Shown here one piece after another: positions 60,754-64,000 of a DNA stretch of 64,000 nucleotides. Location: NCBI RefSeq assembly GCF_036962705.1, contig NZ_JBALOQ010000016.1, forward strand, positions 77,123 through 141,122. The letters are read 5' to 3'. Every line of letters begins with the position of its first letter. The first letter of the stretch is position 1. The translations under genes and the position numbers were made by a program. This DNA is from Ferdinandcohnia sp036962705 (lineage in GTDB: Bacteria > Bacillota > Bacilli > Bacillales > Bacillaceae_L). The notes under the pieces are model-generated. The model was given only the letters and a program-made list of their open reading frames with translations. It searched no databases and was not told where the DNA came from.

Positions 60754-61646
60754 TTAAGAGGCAGCTCCTTCTCGTTTTCTTCTCTCTCCGTTGGCATTCG
60801 AATTGCATTTTCTAAAGTAGGCACATTACTTATTACCTCGATGGCTCTATCTACATTCTTATCCTGCGGCAAAACAAATATTGCAACACGCCCGTCGTTC
60901 AAATCTCTTTTTGCCAATGGCACAAGTGCTGGTGTTCCAGAATCTCTAAAAATTCCCAATGCTGTAGAAACATCGTGTAAAATGGCTTGCCTTTGCCCTA
61001 AGTTTGCAATCGTTGCTCTCGCATCAAATGATTTTGGCTTTAAGATAAAACCCATACCATATTTCAAAACCTCTTCTTGCCTTGCAGGAATACCGATATT
61101 CATAATATAAATATTATCAACATATAAGCCAGCGCCCTTGAAATGCGGCTCCACATACTCAATATCAACAATATCCTGTAGTTTACTGCCAGCCATTAGT
61201 TTTTTACAAATCAAGAGACAAATGATACCTACCACAATTCCAGCCCACCATTTAAATGCAAGGTAAGCAAAGGTGGAAAAAAATGAGGTGAAAATCACTA
61301 AGTAATTTCGACTTTCAAAGGCAACTGCTATTCCTTCAATATATGTCTTTCCTCTTGAAACAAGTTCATACGAATCTAATTCTGTAAGTGTATTGCGCTC
61401 CATATTACGCACATCACGAAATTGTGAAGCTGCAATGGTTAAAAAAGTAATCGCAGTGAAGTCTTCTTCCATAATCGAAGGAACAGCAACAGTTCCTAAT
61501 CCTGCCGCAATAAACCCTAACGCAATATGGATGATTTTCCCGTGTAGATAAGTTGGATATTGACGATAATCTGTCCGTAGCATATACAGTCGAACAGCAA
61601 CACCAAAGATAACCCCGAACAAAATCGGGTATGTATATTCATTCAT
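60750..61646 (-). CDS. yphB: YIEGIA-family membrane protein (SeaA/YphB-like, spore envelope)
   Basis: A 298-residue membrane protein carrying the family-naming motif in GKTYIEGIAVAFESRNY. There are about four to five hydrophobic segments in the first 160 residues (PILFGVIFGVAVRLYML, IIHIALGFIAAGLGTVAVP, WWAGIVVGIICLLICKKLM) and a soluble C-terminal half (LGQRQAILHDVSTALGIF). In B. subtilis the homologue is linked to spore envelope assembly under sporulation control. It sits between yphA and the small partner gene. Confidence 0.85.
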   Translation of the reverse strand: MNEYTYPILFGVIFGVAVRLYMLRTDYRQYPTYLHGKIIHIALGFIAAGLGTVAVPSIMEEDFTAITFLTIAASQFRDVRNMERNTLTELDSYELVSRGKTYIEGIAVAFESRNYLVIFTSFFSTFAYLAFKWWAGIVVGIICLLICKKLMAGSKLQDIVDIEYVEPHFKGAGLYVDNIYIMNIGIPARQEEVLKYGMGFILKPKSFDARATIANLGQRQAILHDVSTALGIFRDSGTPALVPLAKRDLNDGRVAIFVLPQDKNVDRAIEVISNVPTLENAIRMPTEREENEKELPLK

Positions 61647-61647
61647 A

Positions 61648-62247
61648 CTAGCCGAGTTTCTCCTTCGTGTTTTTTTGAACCATTACATCGAAATGATGTA
61701 ACAGTATCTCTAATGATGACCAAACAAAAATAAAACCAAAACTAATTGAAATGACATCTAAAAAGACAAATGAACCAACTTCATAAGGAAAATTTACATT
61801 ATTAATAATAATTCCAAACAGAATATCCCCCTGTATAGCACCAATTAACAGCCCTGCCAAGCGTAAACGAAAATCCTTCAAGAGCATTATTGTCACGTAT
61901 ATTAATACAGCACCAAGCATCAAATTTCGGTTAAAAAGCAGCCATACTGGATCAAACAATTCAAACAATAAAAAGCTACAATAAGCTAAAGAAATGGTAA
62001 GAATGCAAATGAGCAAATATAGTAATTGCTTTTTCGGTCTATTCGAGATTTCCCTCAAACAGTAAGAGATAATAACCAAGATACTGCAATTTATTTTAAT
62101 ATCACCTATTACCACATAATACGGTGATAAGATGATCGTCATTAAAAACAAGATGGACAAGAATAGCCTCTCTTTGTTTTTCTTCATTAAAAAAGTACTG
62201 CACACCCAGGCCATCCAACAAATCCAATAAAATATTGCACCTTCCAT
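61648..62247 (-). CDS. yphA: YphA-like membrane protein
   Basis: A 199-residue protein with about six membrane segments (FLSILFLMTIILSPYYVVIG, LLYLLICILTISLAYCSFLLFEL, FVFLDVISISFGFIFVWSSL). Length equals B. subtilis YphA when started at ATG 62247, which follows AGGAGGTGG. It is one base upstream of the YIEGIA gene and likely in one transcript with it. Function is unknown. Confidence 0.85.
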   Translation of the reverse strand: MEGAIFYWICWMAWVCSTFLMKKNKERLFLSILFLMTIILSPYYVVIGDIKINCSILVIISYCLREISNRPKKQLLYLLICILTISLAYCSFLLFELFDPVWLLFNRNLMLGAVLIYVTIMLLKDFRLRLAGLLIGAIQGDILFGIIINNVNFPYEVGSFVFLDVISISFGFIFVWSSLEILLHHFDVMVQKNTKEKLG

Positions 62248-62416
62248 TTCTCCACCTCCTATTATTCCCATTATGGCTCGAAATGATGAATTTTAACCCA
62301 TTTGTATACCAAAAATCGTTTTATGAAACAATATAATGAAATCACAGAAGGATAGCCTCTACATAAAATTCCCTAATCATGGAAACTTATGTAGGGTAGA
62401 AAAAGGAGGAATTAAA

Positions 62417-62551
62417 ATGGGTAAAGATAGACAGGAAAGAAAACTAAAAGAAGCACGTGTAGTTGAGTCTGATAGAGACCAATCCCTTGATTATAAGGGG
62501 GCAGCAAGACTAGATACACCTGAAGAAGCAAGAGAAATAAATCGAAAATAA
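62417..62551 (+). CDS. ypzI: YpzI-family small protein
   Basis: A 44-residue hydrophilic protein (GKDRQERKLKEARVVESDRD, then LDYKGAARLDTPEEAREINR) read from ATG 62417 after AAAAGGAGGAA. I recognise the pattern as the YpzI family of short Bacillus proteins found beside yphA; this is from memory. It is divergent from yphA. An IS3 element begins 23 bp after its stop codon and appears to have interrupted its terminator. Confidence 0.7.
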   Translation: MGKDRQERKLKEARVVESDRDQSLDYKGAARLDTPEEAREINRK

Positions 62552-62575
62552 AAAGGCCCTCACCCTGTTTAAAAT

Positions 62576-62627
62576 GTACCCTATAGAGTAGACACATAAA
62601 AAAAGTCTACCTATAGGGTACTTTTTT
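62576..62627 (+). terminator. Terminator-like hairpin at the left end of the IS
   Basis: GTACCCTATAGAGTAGAC pairs with GTCTACCTATAGGGTAC (one bulged base) and is followed by six T. It would stop readthrough from ypzI into the transposase genes. Confidence 0.8.
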
Positions 62628-62678
62628 GTATAATTAAGAAACACAACTACAGAATTACAACAGGGACTGGGGAAAAAT

Positions 62679-63092
62679 ATGAGTAAAAAGACTTTTACAG
62701 AGAAAGAGATTAAACAACTATCAGCTAATAAATACGTTAAATCTATTAGTTCTAAAGGAATTACTTATACTGATGAATTTAAACATATATTTATTGCAGA
62801 AACTGAGAAAGGCAAATTTGCTAGAGTTATTTTTGAGGAATGCGGTTTTGATGTAGATATTTTGGGGATTCAAAGGGTTAAATCTGCGAGTAGAAGATGG
62901 AAGGATGCTTACTCAGAAAAAGGGCTAATTGGTTTACGTGATACCAGAGTCGGTAACTCAGGGCGCCCTAGAGAAAGGGAACTGACACTAATAGAAAAAA
63001 ACGCTCGATTGGAAGCAGAAATTAACTTGTTAAAGGCAGAAAATGAACTACTAAAAAAGATCCGTTTTGCGGAAAGGGGGATGAGAAACTAA
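62679..63092 (+). CDS. IS3-family transposase OrfA
   Basis: A 137-residue DNA-binding subunit: an N-terminal helix-turn-helix region (FARVIFEECGFDV, RVKSASRRWKDAYSEKGL) and a C-terminal leucine zipper (KNARLEAEINLLKAENELLKK) used for multimerisation. The zipper ends at the heptamer A AAA AAG (63053-63059), the standard -1 slippery site, from which OrfAB is made. OrfA alone usually acts as a regulator of transposition. Confidence 0.92.
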   Translation: MSKKTFTEKEIKQLSANKYVKSISSKGITYTDEFKHIFIAETEKGKFARVIFEECGFDVDILGIQRVKSASRRWKDAYSEKGLIGLRDTRVGNSGRPRERELTLIEKNARLEAEINLLKAENELLKKIRFAERGMRN

Positions 63093-64000
63093 CACTTCCT
63101 CCAAGCCTGAAATATGAACTTATCCGTTCGGTAATTGAAAAGTATCATTTAAAAAACATGGTGAGTTATCTATGTAAAGTAGCCGGTGTTTCGAGAAGTG
63201 GTTATTATAATTATTTCACATTAGAGTCACAAGAACGAAGAACACTTAAGGATAATAAGGATGAAGTGTTGAAAGAGAATATTTTAAAGGCCTATAATTT
63301 CAAAGGTCGAAAGAAAGGGGCACGTCAAATTAAAATGACTTTGGCGGGTCAATTTGATGTTGTCTATAATTTGAAGCTTATCCGTCGAATAATGAAGAAA
63401 TATTACATTATATGTCCCATCAGGAAGGCAAATCCTTATAGGAGAATGATGAAGGCCACACAAGAACATCGGGTTGTACCGAACCTATTGAACCGACAAT
63501 TTAAGCAAGATGTACCTGGAAAAGTACTTCTAACAGATATCACGTATTTATATTACGGAAAGGGTCAGAAAGCTTATTTGTCGACTATTAAAGATGGTTC
63601 AACTAATGAAATCTTAGCCTATAACGTGTCAGCCCATATTACGATGGATTTAGCTACAGACACCCTTCTAAAGTTAAAGAAGAACCGCAACTTTAGAAAA
63701 GCAGAAGACGCATTAATACACTCTGATCAAGGAACCCACTATACACACCCTAACTTTCAAAAGTTAGTGAAGAAATTTGGATTACACCAATCTATGTCCA
63801 GACGCGGGAACTGCTGGGATAATGCCCCCCAAGAATCATTTTTTGGTCATTTCAAGGATGAGGCATATATAAAACCTTGTGCAACCCTAGATGAACTAAA
63901 ACGTGAAATCAAACAATATATGTCGTATTACAATCACTACAGATACCAATGGAATTTAAATAAGATGACCCCTGTTCAATACGAGGGCACTGAAAAACTT
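63059..64000 (+). CDS. IS3-family transposase OrfB (DDE integrase domain), open to the window end
   Basis: The -1 frame relative to orfA is open from the slippery site to base 64000, about 313 codons, without a stop. It carries an HTH_21-like segment (LCKVAGVSRSGYYNY), then the rve integrase fold with catalytic Asp in LLTDITYLYYG, Asp in LIHSDQGTHYT and Glu in NAPQESFFGHFK, with 35 residues between the last two. The ending (YNHYRYQWNLNKMTPVQYEG) is close to the normal C-terminus. The copy looks intact and possibly active. Confidence 0.92.

Larger units (their letters stand above)
62575..64000 (+). mobile_element. IS3-family insertion sequence, left part (right end beyond the window)
   Basis: The left end is taken at TGTACCCTATAGAGTAGAC. 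It is followed by an internal hairpin, then overlapping orfA and orfB with a -1 frameshift signal. The transposase catalytic DDE residues are present. The right inverted repeat and target duplication lie outside the window, so the exact left boundary is inferred from a TG start and the sharp change from the ypzI region. Confidence 0.85.

Overview
The window reads as chromosome from a low-GC, endospore-forming member of the Bacillaceae. Gene order follows the Bacillus subtilis opp / ypp-ponA / dnaD-asnS / pan / birA-cca / qcr / aro-trp / mtr-hbs-spoIVA / gpsA-der-yph neighbourhood almost gene for gene. Spore functions (sspM, a csgA homologue, spoIVA, ypjB, a YIEGIA-family seaA homologue), menaquinone synthesis and a bc-type menaquinol oxidase fit an aerobic sporeformer. 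Gene symbols are B. subtilis-type assignments made by recognising protein sequence and gene order; no search was run. No rRNA, tRNA, CRISPR array or prophage was seen.

Layout. 1-2.8 kb: oppB start (edge), lipoprotein OppA, and a divergent Crp/Fnr regulator. 2.9-4.1 kb: Hsp20 and three small genes including csgA. 4.2-7 kb: yppG, yppE, yppD, sspM, yppC. 7.1-10.4 kb: recU-ponA. 10.4-15.8 kb: ypoC, nth, dnaD, asnS, aspB, ypmB, ypmA. 16-21.2 kb: dinG and panB-panC-panD. 21.5-26.5 kb: a minus-strand run mazG-type ypjD, dapB, mgsA, bshA, cca, birA; the bshB1 gene expected between mgsA and bshA is absent. 26.6-32.3 kb: ypjC, a YugP-type protease, ypjB, ypjA, qcrABC. 32.5-36.2 kb: ypiF, ypiB, TPR protein ypiA and an unrecognised amidohydrolase-like gene. 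36.3-48.9 kb: the aromatic supraoperon aroF-aroB-aroH-trpEDCFBA-hisC-tyrA-aroA, with a TRAP-binding attenuator in front of trpE. 49.1-54.5 kb: cheR, ndk, hepT-menH-hepS, mtrB (TRAP), folE, hbs. 54.8-62.6 kb: spoIVA, yphF, yphE, gpsA, der, the YIEGIA pair, yphA, ypzI. 62.6 kb to the end: an IS3-family insertion sequence running off the window.

The most unusual feature is a family of roughly 95-250 bp mosaic repeats scattered between genes (eight main copies plus fragments). One end is a palindrome of the type CGCCTTGGCG, the middle has a conserved TCCGCCGGAGGC-like core, and the other end is a stem-loop written TAACTTTATTCAG...CTGAATAAAGTTA. Some copies carry an extra ~60 bp module. In four places the terminal TAA of the element is the stop codon of the upstream gene, and in two of these (panC/panD and dnaD/nth) the copy fills the gap from that stop codon to the next gene's ribosome-binding site. 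I do not recognise it as a described family.

A second coherent story is the tryptophan circuit. TRAP (mtrB), the trp leader with (G/T)AG triplets at 5-nt spacing, an antiterminator pairing and a terminator hairpin are all visible in the same 64 kb. The trp operon lacks trpG, so the glutamine amidotransferase subunit must come from elsewhere. The assembly has one run of 57 Ns (28452-28508), inside a copy of the repeat.
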